NCBI GenBank assembly: GCA_021835845.1
Contig: JAKBJU010000003.1
Coordinates: forward strand, 1-64,000
Length of the DNA stretch: 64,000 nt
Reading direction: 5' to 3'
Origin: Pseudomonadota bacterium
Lineage (GTDB): Bacteria > Pseudomonadota > Gammaproteobacteria > Burkholderiales > JABEVD01
Positions 18,330 through 27,478 of this stretch are shown here, in pieces. The number at the start of each line of letters is the position of its first letter. Position 1 is the first letter of the stretch. Position numbers and translations under genes: made by a program. Below the pieces are notes generated by a model, which saw only the letters and a list, made by a program, of their open reading frames with translations, searched no databases and was not told the origin of the DNA.

Positions 18330-19225
18330 TGTGTCCTCATGATTTCCACGAAAACCGCTTCCAGATCGGGGTGGGGGAGGACCATGTCCGTGATCCTTGC
18401 GCCCGATTCCCTGAGGGTTTCCAGGATGGATTCGAGATCGGAGAATTCGTCGAGATTCAGCACATGATAGCCGGATTCCCTGCCGATCAGACCCGGCAGA
18501 AGCGCATCCGGCAGCCTGTCGGGGAAAATCTGCAGCTTCACATGGCGGAGCTTGCAGCTTTTCAGGAGGTTGCTGGTCGTATCCAGCGCCACGATCTTTC
18601 CCGCTTTCAGCATGGCGATCCGGTTGCAAAGCGCCTCGGCTTCCTCAAGGTAATGGGTCGTGAGCACGATGGTATGCCCAGAGGCGTTGAGCGAGCGGAT
18701 GAATTCCCACAGCGCCTGCCTCAGTTCGACGTCGACTCCCGCAGTCGGCTCGTCGAGGATGATGACCGGCGGCTTGTGGACGAGCGCCTGCGCGACCAGA
18801 ACGCGGCGCTTCATGCCGCCCGAGAGCGCCCTCATATTGGTGTCGGCCTTGGAAGAAAGGTCCAGGCGCGCCAGTATCTCGTCTATCCAGGCGGCATTGC
18901 CGGATATGCCGAAATAGCCCGACTGGACTTCGAGGACTTCCCTGACGGTGAAGAAGGGATCGAAAACCAGCTCCTGGGGAACGACGCCCACCGAACGCCT
19001 TGCCTTGCGGTATTCCCTGGAAACGTCGAATCCCATGATGGCAAGCCTGCCGCTGTCCGGCCGGGAAAGTCCGGATAGCAGGTTGATGAGAGTCGTCTTC
19101 CCGGCCCCGTTCGGTCCCAGAAGGGCGAAGAATTCGCCCTGGGCGATCTCGAGATCGACGCAGTCGACAGCCTTGAGGCTGCCGAACTGCTTGCTGGCCT
19201 GGTGGATCGCTATTGCCGGATTCAT
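18326..19225 (-). CDS. ABC transporter ATP-binding protein (YadG-like)
   Basis: A 299-aa ABC ATPase: Walker [13 protein letters not shown], signature LSGGMKRRVLVAQAL, Walker B VIILDEPTAGVD, switch His in VLTTHYLEE. A C-terminal extension of about 70 residues follows. Start at ATG 19225 (MNPAIAIHQASKQFG), overlapping mlaB by 4 bp; the frame remains open upstream but runs inside mlaB. Partner of the permease downstream. Confidence 0.9.
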   Translation of the reverse strand: MNPAIAIHQASKQFGSLKAVDCVDLEIAQGEFFALLGPNGAGKTTLINLLSGLSRPDSGRLAIMGFDVSREYRKARRSVGVVPQELVFDPFFTVREVLEVQSGYFGISGNAAWIDEILARLDLSSKADTNMRALSGGMKRRVLVAQALVHKPPVIILDEPTAGVDVELRQALWEFIRSLNASGHTIVLTTHYLEEAEALCNRIAMLKAGKIVALDTTSNLLKSCKLRHVKLQIFPDRLPDALLPGLIGRESGYHVLNLDEFSDLESILETLRESGARITDMVLPHPDLEAVFVEIMRTQ

Positions 19226-19521
19226 TTCGGGGAATCCGCCGCCCCTTGAGGAAACAGGCCGCTCAGCCCGTAAAGCTTGGCGAGGCTTGCCAGCTCCTTC
19301 TGCACGCCGAAAAAGGAGAGGCTCTGCTGGCGATTTTTCGCTGCCCGCATCCATGCCAGGATCATGCCGATTGCGGAGGAATCCACGACGCTCACCTCGC
19401 CGAGGTCGACCTCGAGCGCTCCCGACTCGATTTCGGCCAGTCCTTCAGCGAGCGGCTTCCTGACGTTGTCGACCGTGACCGGACCTTCCAGCGAAAAGCG
19501 GACCCCCTGGCGCCGGATCAT
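19222..19521 (-). CDS. mlaB: MlaB, STAS-domain subunit of the lipid transporter
   Basis: A 99-aa STAS-domain protein (LEVDLGEVSVVDSSAIGMILAW, with the conserved Ser-Ser pair). In the Mla system this small subunit binds MlaF and stabilises the inner-membrane ATPase complex. It follows mlaC with a 4-bp overlap. Confidence 0.85.
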   Translation of the reverse strand: MIRRQGVRFSLEGPVTVDNVRKPLAEGLAEIESGALEVDLGEVSVVDSSAIGMILAWMRAAKNRQQSLSFFGVQKELASLAKLYGLSGLFPQGAADSPK

Positions 19522-20114
19522 TTGCTCGTTTCAAGCTTCTTGTTCTTGTCGACAAGCATCTTGATGAGGCCGTCGATTCCCGAATTGCTGATTTCGGTCT
19601 GGAAAGTGCTGCGGTAATTCGTGACGAGGCTCACGCCTTCGACTGAGACGTCGAAGATCATCCATCCCTGGCCGGTCTTTTCCATCCGGTAGTCGATCGA
19701 GATCGGCGCCTTGCCGCTCTGGATGATGCGGCTGTGAACCATCACCTGGTTCGAATCCGGCGCGGCCGACAGGGGGAGCACTTCTATGGGTTCGTTCTTG
19801 TAGGATTCCAGCGCGCTGGAGTAGGTGTTCATCAGCAAGGTGTGGAATTCCTGGGTCAGGCTTTTTTGCTGCTCCGGGGTCGCATCGCGCCATCCCCTGC
19901 CGACTGCCAGCTTGGTCATGCGGGTGAAGTCGAAATGGGGCATGATCTTGGCGTCGACCGCATCGGCCAGTGCCTTCCTGTCCGAATGCCTGGATTTTTC
20001 CTGCTTGATGATGGCGGTCACTTCCTGGGCCAGGTCCTTGATCAGCGCATCAGGCGCAATTTCCGCGTGCGCGAGGACCGGGAAGAGGAGCAGCAATGTC
20101 AGAAGTCTTCTCAT
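19518..20114 (-). CDS. mlaC: MlaC, periplasmic phospholipid-binding protein
   Basis: A 198-aa exported protein: signal peptide MRRLLTLLLLFPVLAHAE, then the Tol-tolerance (Ttg2D)/MlaC fold with HFDFTRMTKLAVGRGWRDATPEQQ and SIDYRMEKTGQGWMIFDVSVEGVSLV. It shuttles phospholipids between the outer-membrane and inner-membrane complexes. In betaproteobacteria mlaA often sits between mlaD and mlaC; here it does not. Confidence 0.93.
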   Translation of the reverse strand: MRRLLTLLLLFPVLAHAEIAPDALIKDLAQEVTAIIKQEKSRHSDRKALADAVDAKIMPHFDFTRMTKLAVGRGWRDATPEQQKSLTQEFHTLLMNTYSSALESYKNEPIEVLPLSAAPDSNQVMVHSRIIQSGKAPISIDYRMEKTGQGWMIFDVSVEGVSLVTNYRSTFQTEISNSGIDGLIKMLVDKNKKLETSK

Positions 20115-20124
20115 GATTTCCTTT

Positions 20125-20589
20125 CTACTGGTGGTTGCCTGATCCGGCCTTGTTGAAGATGAATTGGCCGATCAGTTTCTCGAGAACTATGGCCGACTGG
20201 GTCAGCGTGATGGTGTCTCCGGCTTTGAGCATCTGGTCGTCGGCGCCGGTGTCGATGCCGATATACTGCTCCCCCAGAAGCCCGGAGGTCAGGATGGATG
20301 CGGTGCTGTCCTTGGAGAACTGGTACTGCTTGTCGATATTGAGCGTCACCCTGGCCTTGTACTGTTTCTGGTCGAAAGCGATTGCCGCCACCCTGCCCAC
20401 CACGACGCCTGCGCTCTTGATCGGAGCCCTGGGCTTCAATCCGCCGATATTGTCGAAATAGGCATAGACCGGGTAGGTGCTGGATCCGTTCAGGCTGAAG
20501 TTCCCCACCTTGAGTGCGAGTACCAGAATTGCAGCCATGCCGGCTGCAACGAAAATGCCGACCCATAAATCCAGTGTTGTGCGTTCCAT
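20125..20589 (-). CDS. mlaD: MlaD, MCE-domain phospholipid-binding subunit
   Basis: A 154-aa protein: one N-terminal TM (DLWVGIFVAAGMAAILVLALKVG) followed by a single MCE domain (YPVYAYFDNIGGLKPRAPIKSAGVVVGRV). It forms the periplasmic hexameric ring on MlaE. Confidence 0.93.
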   Translation of the reverse strand: MERTTLDLWVGIFVAAGMAAILVLALKVGNFSLNGSSTYPVYAYFDNIGGLKPRAPIKSAGVVVGRVAAIAFDQKQYKARVTLNIDKQYQFSKDSTASILTSGLLGEQYIGIDTGADDQMLKAGDTITLTQSAIVLEKLIGQFIFNKAGSGNHQ

Positions 20590-20593
20590 TGAA

Positions 20594-21376
20594 TCAAACT
20601 CCCCGAAACATGAATGAGGTCAATACGAAATCCAGAATCAGAATGATCAGGGACGAGGTGACGACCGTGCGTGTGGTTGCGCCGGAAACGCCTTCGGCCG
20701 TGGGTGGCGAATCGTAGCCCTCGAAAACCGCGATCAGGGTGACTGCGATGCCGAACACGAAGCTCTTGATCACCCCGTTCATGATGTCTTCCCTGAAATC
20801 GACGCCGGCCTGCATTTGCGACCAGAAGGAACCCTCGTCGACCCCGATCAGCACCACCCCGATCAGGTAGCCGCCGAAAATGCCCATCGCGTTGAATATC
20901 GCCGTGAGCAGCGGCAAGGAGATCACGCCCGACCAGAATCGCGGCGCGACCACCCTCGCGATCGGATCGACTGCCATCATTTCCATGGCGGAGAGCTGCT
21001 CGGTCGCCTTCATGAGGCCGATTTCCGCAGTTATCGCAGATCCCGCACGGCTCGCGAAAAGCAGCGCCGAGACGACAGGCCCCAGTTCCCTGACCAGCGC
21101 GAGGGCCACCAGCACCCCGAGCGCAGAGGAGGAGCCGTAGCGCTGCAGCGTTTCATAGCCCTGCAACGCCAGAACCATACCGACGAAAAGTCCAGACACG
21201 ACGATGATGATGAGCGAGCGCACGCCAGTGTAATAGATTTCCCGGATGATGAGGTGGAAGCGCCTGAAACTGCTCCCCGAACCGATCAGAGTCAGGAAAA
21301 AGAACCTTCCTGCATAGCCCAGGCGCCAGATGGCGTCGATGGCCGTGTGCCCCAGTTTTCTCAGCAGATCAAGCAT
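20594..21376 (-). CDS. mlaE: MlaE, permease of the phospholipid ABC transporter
   Basis: A 260-aa MlaE/YrbE-family membrane protein. REIYYTGVRSLIIIVVSGLFVGMVLALQGYETL, LVRELGPVVSALLFASRAGSAITAEIGLM and the EQLSAMEMMAVDPIARVVAPR segment are diagnostic. Overlaps mlaF by 8 bp. Confidence 0.95.
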   Translation of the reverse strand: MLDLLRKLGHTAIDAIWRLGYAGRFFFLTLIGSGSSFRRFHLIIREIYYTGVRSLIIIVVSGLFVGMVLALQGYETLQRYGSSSALGVLVALALVRELGPVVSALLFASRAGSAITAEIGLMKATEQLSAMEMMAVDPIARVVAPRFWSGVISLPLLTAIFNAMGIFGGYLIGVVLIGVDEGSFWSQMQAGVDFREDIMNGVIKSFVFGIAVTLIAVFEGYDSPPTAEGVSGATTRTVVTSSLIILILDFVLTSFMFRGV

Positions 21377-22181
21377 GAGGCGACTCCAGCTGCAAATCTT
21401 CGAAATAGGGCGGGGAAGGGTAATGGAACGGCACGGGGCCGTCGATTTCGCCGTGGATGAACTGGTGAACGAATGGCGTTTTGGACGACCTGATTTCGTC
21501 GGGGGTGCCGTGCGCGACGATGACGCCTTCCGAGACGAAATAGACGTAATCGACGATCTGCAGGGATTCCTGCACGTCGTGGGTGACCACGATGGAGCTT
21601 GCGCCGAGCGCGTCGTTGAGCTTTCTGATCAGGTTGCCGATGACCCCGAGCGATATCGGGTCGAGTCCCGTGAAAGGCTCGTCATACATGATGAGCATGG
21701 GGTCCAGCGCGATCGTCCTGGCAAGCGCTACGCGCCTTGCCATGCCTCCGGAAAGCTCGTTCGGCATCAGATCCCTTGCGCCGCGCAACCCCACCGCATC
21801 GAGCTTCATCAGCACCAGATCCCGGATGAGGGATTCTGGCAGGTCGGTATGCTCGCGCATCTGGAATGCGACATTGTCGTATACGGAAAGGTCGGTGAAG
21901 AGTGCGCCGAACTGGAAAAGCATGCCCATCTTGCGCCTGGTCTTGTAAAGATCGTTCCTGCCGAGCTCGTGGATGATTTTTCCGTCGAATATGACATGGC
22001 CTTGGGTGGGCCTGATCTGTCCGCCGATCAATTTCAGGAGCGTGGTTTTGCCGCAGCCGCTTCCCCCCATGATCGCGATGACCTGGCCTTTCTGGATGGA
22101 CATGTTGATGCCCCTGAGAATGGGGCGCTTGTCGTAGGCGAAGTTGAGATCCCGGATTTCCAGAAAGTTTTCAGGCGGCAC
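21369..22181 (-). CDS. mlaF: MlaF, ATPase of the phospholipid transporter
   Basis: A 270-aa ABC ATPase heading the mla operon. Walker A IMGGSGCGKTTLLKLIGG, signature NELSGGMARRVALARTIA, Walker B LIMYDEPFTGLDP, switch His in VVTHDVQE. Its start is about 106 bp from the divergent ABC ATPase gene at 22288. Confidence 0.95.
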   Translation of the reverse strand: MPPENFLEIRDLNFAYDKRPILRGINMSIQKGQVIAIMGGSGCGKTTLLKLIGGQIRPTQGHVIFDGKIIHELGRNDLYKTRRKMGMLFQFGALFTDLSVYDNVAFQMREHTDLPESLIRDLVLMKLDAVGLRGARDLMPNELSGGMARRVALARTIALDPMLIMYDEPFTGLDPISLGVIGNLIRKLNDALGASSIVVTHDVQESLQIVDYVYFVSEGVIVAHGTPDEIRSSKTPFVHQFIHGEIDGPVPFHYPSPPYFEDLQLESPHA

Positions 22182-22287
22182 GATCGGTGTTTTTCGGGTG
22201 AATGAGGTGCGTATTTTAAACCACCTTCCACGACAAAGACAGTGCTTCGGCGGCTGCTATATTGAAACAAATTGTAAGGAGGATGGC

Positions 22288-23004
22288 TTGGAACCAGCGC
22301 TGAAATTCGAAAATGCAGGCAAAAGCTATGGCAGGTCTTCCGTTTTCGGAGGCCTGGAATTCCAGGTCGAGTGCGGCAGTTTTCTCGGGCTCGCCGGAGT
22401 GAACGGCGCAGGAAAGACCACGCTCATCAAGTGCCTGCTCGATTTTTGCGTCCTCGATGCGGGGCGGATCACGATTTTCGGCATCCCCCATGTCGAAAGC
22501 CGCGCCCGAACCAGGCTCGCCTATCTGCCGGAGCGCTTCAGTCCGCCGGGGTTTCTCAAGGGCCTGGATTTCTTGAGTTTCTCCCTGAAACTGCATGGGG
22601 CGGATCCTGGTTTTGCCGCGATATTCGAAATGCTGGCAGAGCTCGGGCTGGATCGGGATGCCCTGGAGAAGCCGGTCAGGGATTTCTCGAAAGGCATGGC
22701 GCAGAAGCTCGGCCTTGCTGCCTGCTTTCTGAGCGGAAAGGATCTCCTTGTCTTGGACGAGCCGATGAGCGGGCTTGATCCCAAGGCGAGAGCGCAGGTG
22801 AAGGCGAGGCTGCTGAAACTGAAGGATGCCGGAAAAACACTGCTGTTCACATCTCACTCTCTCTCCGAAATGTGCGAGCTTTGCGACAGGATGGTGGTGC
22901 TGCACGAGGGGAAGTTGAATTTTCATGGGGCGCCCGATCGGCTTCTGGGCATTTCGCAGAAGCAAGGCATCGAGCAGGCATTCCTGGACTGCATCGGGGG
23001 TTGA
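22288..23004 (+). CDS. ABC transporter ATP-binding protein, first gene of the pilus cluster
   Basis: A 238-aa ABC ATPase of the ABC-2 exporter type. Walker A VNGAGKTTLIKCLL, signature DFSKGMAQKLGLAACFL (Lys replaces the usual first Gly of LSGGM), Walker B LLVLDEPMSGLDP, switch His in FTSHSLSE. The TTG at 22288 is chosen because AAGGAGG lies at 22277-22283. A -10-like TATATT is at 22258-22263. No permease lies nearby; the best candidate is at 32986, inside the same cluster. Confidence 0.88.
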   Translation: MEPALKFENAGKSYGRSSVFGGLEFQVECGSFLGLAGVNGAGKTTLIKCLLDFCVLDAGRITIFGIPHVESRARTRLAYLPERFSPPGFLKGLDFLSFSLKLHGADPGFAAIFEMLAELGLDRDALEKPVRDFSKGMAQKLGLAACFLSGKDLLVLDEPMSGLDPKARAQVKARLLKLKDAGKTLLFTSHSLSEMCELCDRMVVLHEGKLNFHGAPDRLLGISQKQGIEQAFLDCIGG

Positions 23005-23085
23005 GGCGGGAGGCATTTCTTGCATTGCAAATTTGCGGGGCGGTGCTACTGTGGTTCATGAGTGCTATCGTTAAAATCGGCATAA

Positions 23086-24843
23086 ATGTTAAAATCTATC
23101 GCCTACCTGGTCTGCCTGAGCCTGGCAGCCTGCGGAATACAACCCATCAAGCCTTCTTCCCAGCATCTGCTGGCAGAACCCGGGAGGCAAGGGACTATTC
23201 CGCAGCCGGTCAGGGCCAGCATTGCGCCGCCTGTTCCGAGGCCGGCTGCGAAAATCGCGGTCTACAGCGTGTCCGTCTACAACGTTCCGGTGCAGGAACT
23301 GCTTTACGCCCTGGCTCGCGATGCGGGGATCAACATCGACATTCATCCCGGCATCAACGGCGTGGTGACCATCAATGCAATCAACCAGAGTCTGCCGCAA
23401 ATCCTGAGCCGCATCTCGGAACAGGTCGACATGCGTTACGAAATGGAGGGGATGGATATTTCCGTCATGCCGGATACGCCCTATCTTCTCAACTACAAGG
23501 TCGATTATCTGAATATGTCGCGCGACACGAATGGCTCCGTTGCGATCATTACCCAGATTGCGACGCCGGGGGCGGGGGTCGTGGCGGGAGGGACCGGTAC
23601 GGCGACCGCGGGGATCAACAATTCGACCACTTCGGTGACGAATGTCGCCAAGAACCGGTTCTGGGAGACGCTGATCCAGAACATCAAGGATTTGCTGCAC
23701 GAAACCGACAAGATATTGCCGGAAGGATCTTCCGAGACTATCGTTCAGCAGGCCGGCATCCAGACCACGACGGGAACGGGCGCGCCTCCCCGCAAGTCAT
23801 CGGGGAAAGGGGATCAGGGTTCTATAGCGGCAAGCCCGAGGCCTGCAACGCTGCAAAATACCGGGACCACCGTGATCAAGCGCACTACATTCAGGGAGGC
23901 TTCTTCGGTGATAGCCAATCCCGAGGCAGGGATCATCAGCATTCGCGCGACTTCCCGCCAGCATAGAAAGATACAGGAATTTCTGGATCGGGTGATGCAA
24001 AGCGCGAAAAGGCAGGTCCTGATCGAAGCGACCGTGGTTGAAGTCCAGTTGAGCGATGCGTATCAGCAGGGAATCAACTGGGCTGGACTGGCCAATGGCG
24101 GGAAAGGCTGGAGCCTGGTCCAGTCTCCGACTGGCGGCATTCCCTCGGCGGTCAACCAGAGCCTGTTCGTGTTGAGCTATACGAATCCCTCTTCCAAGGT
24201 GGGCAACCTTTCCGCGACGGTGTCGCTGCTCGAATCATTCGGCAAGGTCAAGGTTCTCTCCAGCCCCCAGGTCAGCGTGCTCAACAACCAGACTGCGCTG
24301 CTCAAGGTGGTGGACAACAGGATCTATTTCACGATTCAGGCCAACACCAGCCAGAACCAGACCACCACGCTCACGACTTATACCACGACGGTCAATTCCG
24401 TTCCGGTCGGTTTCGTGATGGATGTGACTCCGGAAATCGGCAGCAACGATTCCATCATCATCGACCTGCGCCCGACCATCTCGCGAATTCTGGGCTATGT
24501 CTCCGACCCCAATCCATCGCTGCCTGCCACGGTCAAGAACCTTATTCCCGAGATCCAGACGAGAGAAATGGAATCGGTGATCAGGGTGAACAGCGGGCAA
24601 ATCGCGGTTCTTGGCGGCCTGATGCAGGACTCGGTGAACAATGTGGACGACACCGTTCCGGGATTGTTCCAGCTGCGCGGCATCGGCGGGATTTTTTCCC
24701 ATCGGAACGACGCCACCACGAAATCCGAACTGGTTATATTCCTGCGGCCCATCGTCATCAGGGATGCCAGCCTGGAGGGAGATTTCGCGAAATTCAGAAG
24801 CGTTCTTCCGGATCGGAACTTTTTCGATACCGACGGGAATTGA
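23086..24843 (+). CDS. secretin, MshL-like (MSHA-type pilus biogenesis)
   Basis: A 585-aa outer-membrane secretin. The N-terminus is a lipoprotein signal (YLVCLSLAAC, Cys about 16). An STN/N0 domain follows (VYNVPVQELLYALARDAGINIDIHPGINGVVT), then a Ser/Thr/Gly-rich linker. The C-terminal secretin domain includes FREASSVIANPEAGIISIRATSRQHRKIQEFLDRV and ends in GLFQLRGIGGIFSHRNDATTKSELVIFLRPIVI. It resembles MshL/PilQ-type secretins. No strong Shine-Dalgarno precedes ATG 23086. Confidence 0.88.
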   Translation: MLKSIAYLVCLSLAACGIQPIKPSSQHLLAEPGRQGTIPQPVRASIAPPVPRPAAKIAVYSVSVYNVPVQELLYALARDAGINIDIHPGINGVVTINAINQSLPQILSRISEQVDMRYEMEGMDISVMPDTPYLLNYKVDYLNMSRDTNGSVAIITQIATPGAGVVAGGTGTATAGINNSTTSVTNVAKNRFWETLIQNIKDLLHETDKILPEGSSETIVQQAGIQTTTGTGAPPRKSSGKGDQGSIAASPRPATLQNTGTTVIKRTTFREASSVIANPEAGIISIRATSRQHRKIQEFLDRVMQSAKRQVLIEATVVEVQLSDAYQQGINWAGLANGGKGWSLVQSPTGGIPSAVNQSLFVLSYTNPSSKVGNLSATVSLLESFGKVKVLSSPQVSVLNNQTALLKVVDNRIYFTIQANTSQNQTTTLTTYTTTVNSVPVGFVMDVTPEIGSNDSIIIDLRPTISRILGYVSDPNPSLPATVKNLIPEIQTREMESVIRVNSGQIAVLGGLMQDSVNNVDDTVPGLFQLRGIGGIFSHRNDATTKSELVIFLRPIVIRDASLEGDFAKFRSVLPDRNFFDTDGN

Positions 24844-24846
24844 GCA

Positions 24847-25809
24847 ATGAACATCCTGATGGACGCGATCAAGGGAGCCGGGGGCGAAGGGGACGCGCTG
24901 CAAATCGAGGACAAGCCCCCGGCGCCCGCTGCAGATATCAGGGCCGCGCAGCGTCCGCAAAAACCGGGACGGGACTGGCGCCTGTGGGGCCTGGCTTTTG
25001 CAGCCGCCCTTCTTTTGATCGCCAGCGCCTTCTACTACTTGCGTCAAGATTCGGAGCCTGCTCATCCTGAACAACATCCCGCCGCGCTCGCGCCCGCGCC
25101 TGCCTTGCCTCCGCCGCAGGAAGTGCCGAAAAAGGCGCCGGAAAAGACGGAAGCCAGGCCGCCCGAAAAGCCTGCGCAGCAGGAGCAGCCGGCCAATACC
25201 GTGAAGATCGAGAAGGACCAGGCAAAAGCTGTCGTCAATCCGCTTTCGGTCAAGGGATATGAGGCGATGATGGCGAGAGATCTGGCGGGGGCGCAAAAAG
25301 ACTACATGACCCTGTTGTCGAAGGATCCACAGAACAAGGAGGCGTTGCTCGGGCTTGCCGCAGTCGCGCTCAAGAGGGGGCGTATTGCCCTTGCGGAGCG
25401 CTATTACAACCGGGTGCTAGAAATAGACCCTGAGGATCCCGCCGCCACGGCGAGTCTTGCCGACATCAGGAATCCCGATGGTGCGGAGAGCAGATTGAAG
25501 AGCCTCCTCAGGGATTCGCCAAATTCCGGGGCGCTCCATTTCAGCCTGGGAAACCGGTATGCGAGCCAGTCGCTCTGGGCGGATGCGCAGCAGGCCTATT
25601 TCAGCGCCTTCGAGAGCGAACCTGGAAACCCCGATTACGCCTTCAATCTGGCCGTCAGCCTGGATCACTTGAATCGTGTCGAGCCGGCGCTTGAGTATTA
25701 CAGGATGGCCCTCAAGCTTTCGGGCAAGGGGTTTCCCGGATTCGACCCGGCCGCGGCAGTTGCCAGGATACGCGAACTGGAAATCGGCCATGCCGGGCGA
25801 GCGCAATAA
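24847..25809 (+). CDS. MshN-like TPR protein with one TM helix
   Basis: A 320-aa protein. A short cytoplasmic N-terminus precedes one TM (LWGLAFAAALLLIASAFYYL, about residues 46-65). A Pro/Ala/Lys-rich periplasmic linker follows, then about four TPR-like units (ALLGLAAVALKRGRIALAERYYNRVLEIDPE; ALHFSLGNRYASQSLWADAQQAYFSAF). Topology and position between secretin and ATPase match MshN. It overlaps the ATPase gene by 20 bp. Confidence 0.8.
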   Translation: MNILMDAIKGAGGEGDALQIEDKPPAPAADIRAAQRPQKPGRDWRLWGLAFAAALLLIASAFYYLRQDSEPAHPEQHPAALAPAPALPPPQEVPKKAPEKTEARPPEKPAQQEQPANTVKIEKDQAKAVVNPLSVKGYEAMMARDLAGAQKDYMTLLSKDPQNKEALLGLAAVALKRGRIALAERYYNRVLEIDPEDPAATASLADIRNPDGAESRLKSLLRDSPNSGALHFSLGNRYASQSLWADAQQAYFSAFESEPGNPDYAFNLAVSLDHLNRVEPALEYYRMALKLSGKGFPGFDPAAAVARIRELEIGHAGRAQ

Positions 25810-27478
25810 ACTGCTCGGGCAGCTTCTGATCGAAAAGGGCGTGGTCGGCGAGGATCAGCTCAGGATCGCGCTGCTCGAACAGGGCAAGAGCCGGGCTAGG
25901 CTCGGAGAACTGATGGTGGGGCTCGGGTTCCTGACGGAAGGGACGATCCGCGATGTGCTCTCCGAGAGCATGGGGCAGGAAACTGTGGATCTTTCCAGGG
26001 TGGTGGTCGATGCTGCGGCGGTCAGGCTGATTCCGCAGGAAATTGCGCGCCGTCATCAGGTTCTGCCCCTGTCCTTCGACAAGAGCCGCCGCATTCTGAC
26101 GCTTGCGATAGCCAATCCGGAAAACATCATCGCCCTCGATCAGGTCATGGCGCTGCTGGGAGACGACTGCAGTTTGCATCCGTTGCTCGCCGGAGAATCC
26201 GAGATCATGCATGCGATCGACCAGTATTACGGATTCGAGCTTTCCATAGAAGGCATACTCCAGGAAATAGAGCCTGGCGAGATAGAAAATCCCGGGCTGC
26301 AGATCGGTGTGACCGAATTCAGCCAGCCCGTGGTGCGGCTGATCGATGCGCTCCTGTCCGATGCGGTGCAGCGCGGCGCTTCGGACATCCATTTCGAGCC
26401 GGAGCGCAGCTTCCTTCGCATACGCTGCAGGATAGACGGCGTGCTGCGCCAGCTGAGAAGCTTGCACAAGTCGTACTGGTCTCCCATGGCGGTGAGGCTG
26501 AAGGTGATGAGCGGAATGAATATCGCGGAGAACCGGGCGCCCCAGGACGGGCGGTTTTCGCTGCGACTCTCCGGCAGGCAGATCGATTTCAGAGTCTCCG
26601 CCGAGCCCACTACCCATGGCGAGAATATCGTTTTGCGCATTCTGGACAGACAGAAGGGGATCGTTCTTCTCGAAGATGTCGGGCTGGAAAATGAGGAGAT
26701 CGAAATGCTCAAGCTGATGATTTCGAAGCCGGAGGGGCTCATTCTGGTCACCGGGCCCACTGGAAGCGGGAAAACCACGACGCTCTATTCCATTTTGAGC
26801 CGCATCAATACCGAGACGGTCAACATCATGACCCTGGAAGATCCCGTGGAATATCCGATGCCGATGATCAGGCAGGCATCCGTCAACGAAATGGCCAAGC
26901 TGGATTTCGCCAGCGGCATCCGCTCGATGCTGCGCCAGGACCCGGACATCATCCTGGTCGGCGAGATTCGCGACCAGCCCACGGCAGTCATGGCATTCAG
27001 GGCGGCGATGACGGGCCATCAGGTTTATTCGACGCTGCATACCAATTCCGCGATAGGTGCCATTCCCAGGCTGTACGACCTCGGCATTCATCCGGAGATC
27101 ATGGCCGGGAACATCATCGGCATGGTTGCCCAGAGGCTGGCAAGACGGCTTTGCCGATCCTGCAGGAAGGCATTTGAGGCAGGCCCCGAAGAGGAAGCGC
27201 TTCTCGGCGAAAAGGCTGTCGTTTACAGGCCGCAAGGGTGCGAATCCTGCGATTTTCAGGGCTATTCGGGGCGGTTCGCGATCATGGAGCTCGTCAGGCT
27301 GGACGAGGACTTCGATGATCTGATCGTGCGCCGCGGTACCTTGCGCGAGATGAGAAATCTCGCACGGGAGAAGGGGTTCCGGGCGCTTGCGCAGAATGCG
27401 ATCAGATCGGTGCTTTCGGGGACGACTTCTCTGGACGAGATCTCGAGAGTGATCGACATGACCGGAAGATCGGCATGA
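25790..27478 (+). CDS. GspE/PilB-family assembly ATPase (MshE-like)
   Basis: A 562-aa hexameric secretion ATPase. The N-terminal MshEN-type domain (NKLLGQLLIEKGVVGEDQLRIALLEQ ... GETLMVGLGFL-like repeat; c-di-GMP binding is known for MshE itself) is followed by the catalytic core: Walker A GPTGSGKTTTLYS, Asp box EDPVEYPM, Walker B DPDIILVGEIRD, His box STLHTNSAIGA. The metal-binding tetracysteine is CRSCRKAF...CESCDFQGYSGR. Start at ATG 25790, inside the end of the TPR gene. Confidence 0.93.
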   Translation: MPGERNKLLGQLLIEKGVVGEDQLRIALLEQGKSRARLGELMVGLGFLTEGTIRDVLSESMGQETVDLSRVVVDAAAVRLIPQEIARRHQVLPLSFDKSRRILTLAIANPENIIALDQVMALLGDDCSLHPLLAGESEIMHAIDQYYGFELSIEGILQEIEPGEIENPGLQIGVTEFSQPVVRLIDALLSDAVQRGASDIHFEPERSFLRIRCRIDGVLRQLRSLHKSYWSPMAVRLKVMSGMNIAENRAPQDGRFSLRLSGRQIDFRVSAEPTTHGENIVLRILDRQKGIVLLEDVGLENEEIEMLKLMISKPEGLILVTGPTGSGKTTTLYSILSRINTETVNIMTLEDPVEYPMPMIRQASVNEMAKLDFASGIRSMLRQDPDIILVGEIRDQPTAVMAFRAAMTGHQVYSTLHTNSAIGAIPRLYDLGIHPEIMAGNIIGMVAQRLARRLCRSCRKAFEAGPEEEALLGEKAVVYRPQGCESCDFQGYSGRFAIMELVRLDEDFDDLIVRRGTLREMRNLAREKGFRALAQNAIRSVLSGTTSLDEISRVIDMTGRSA

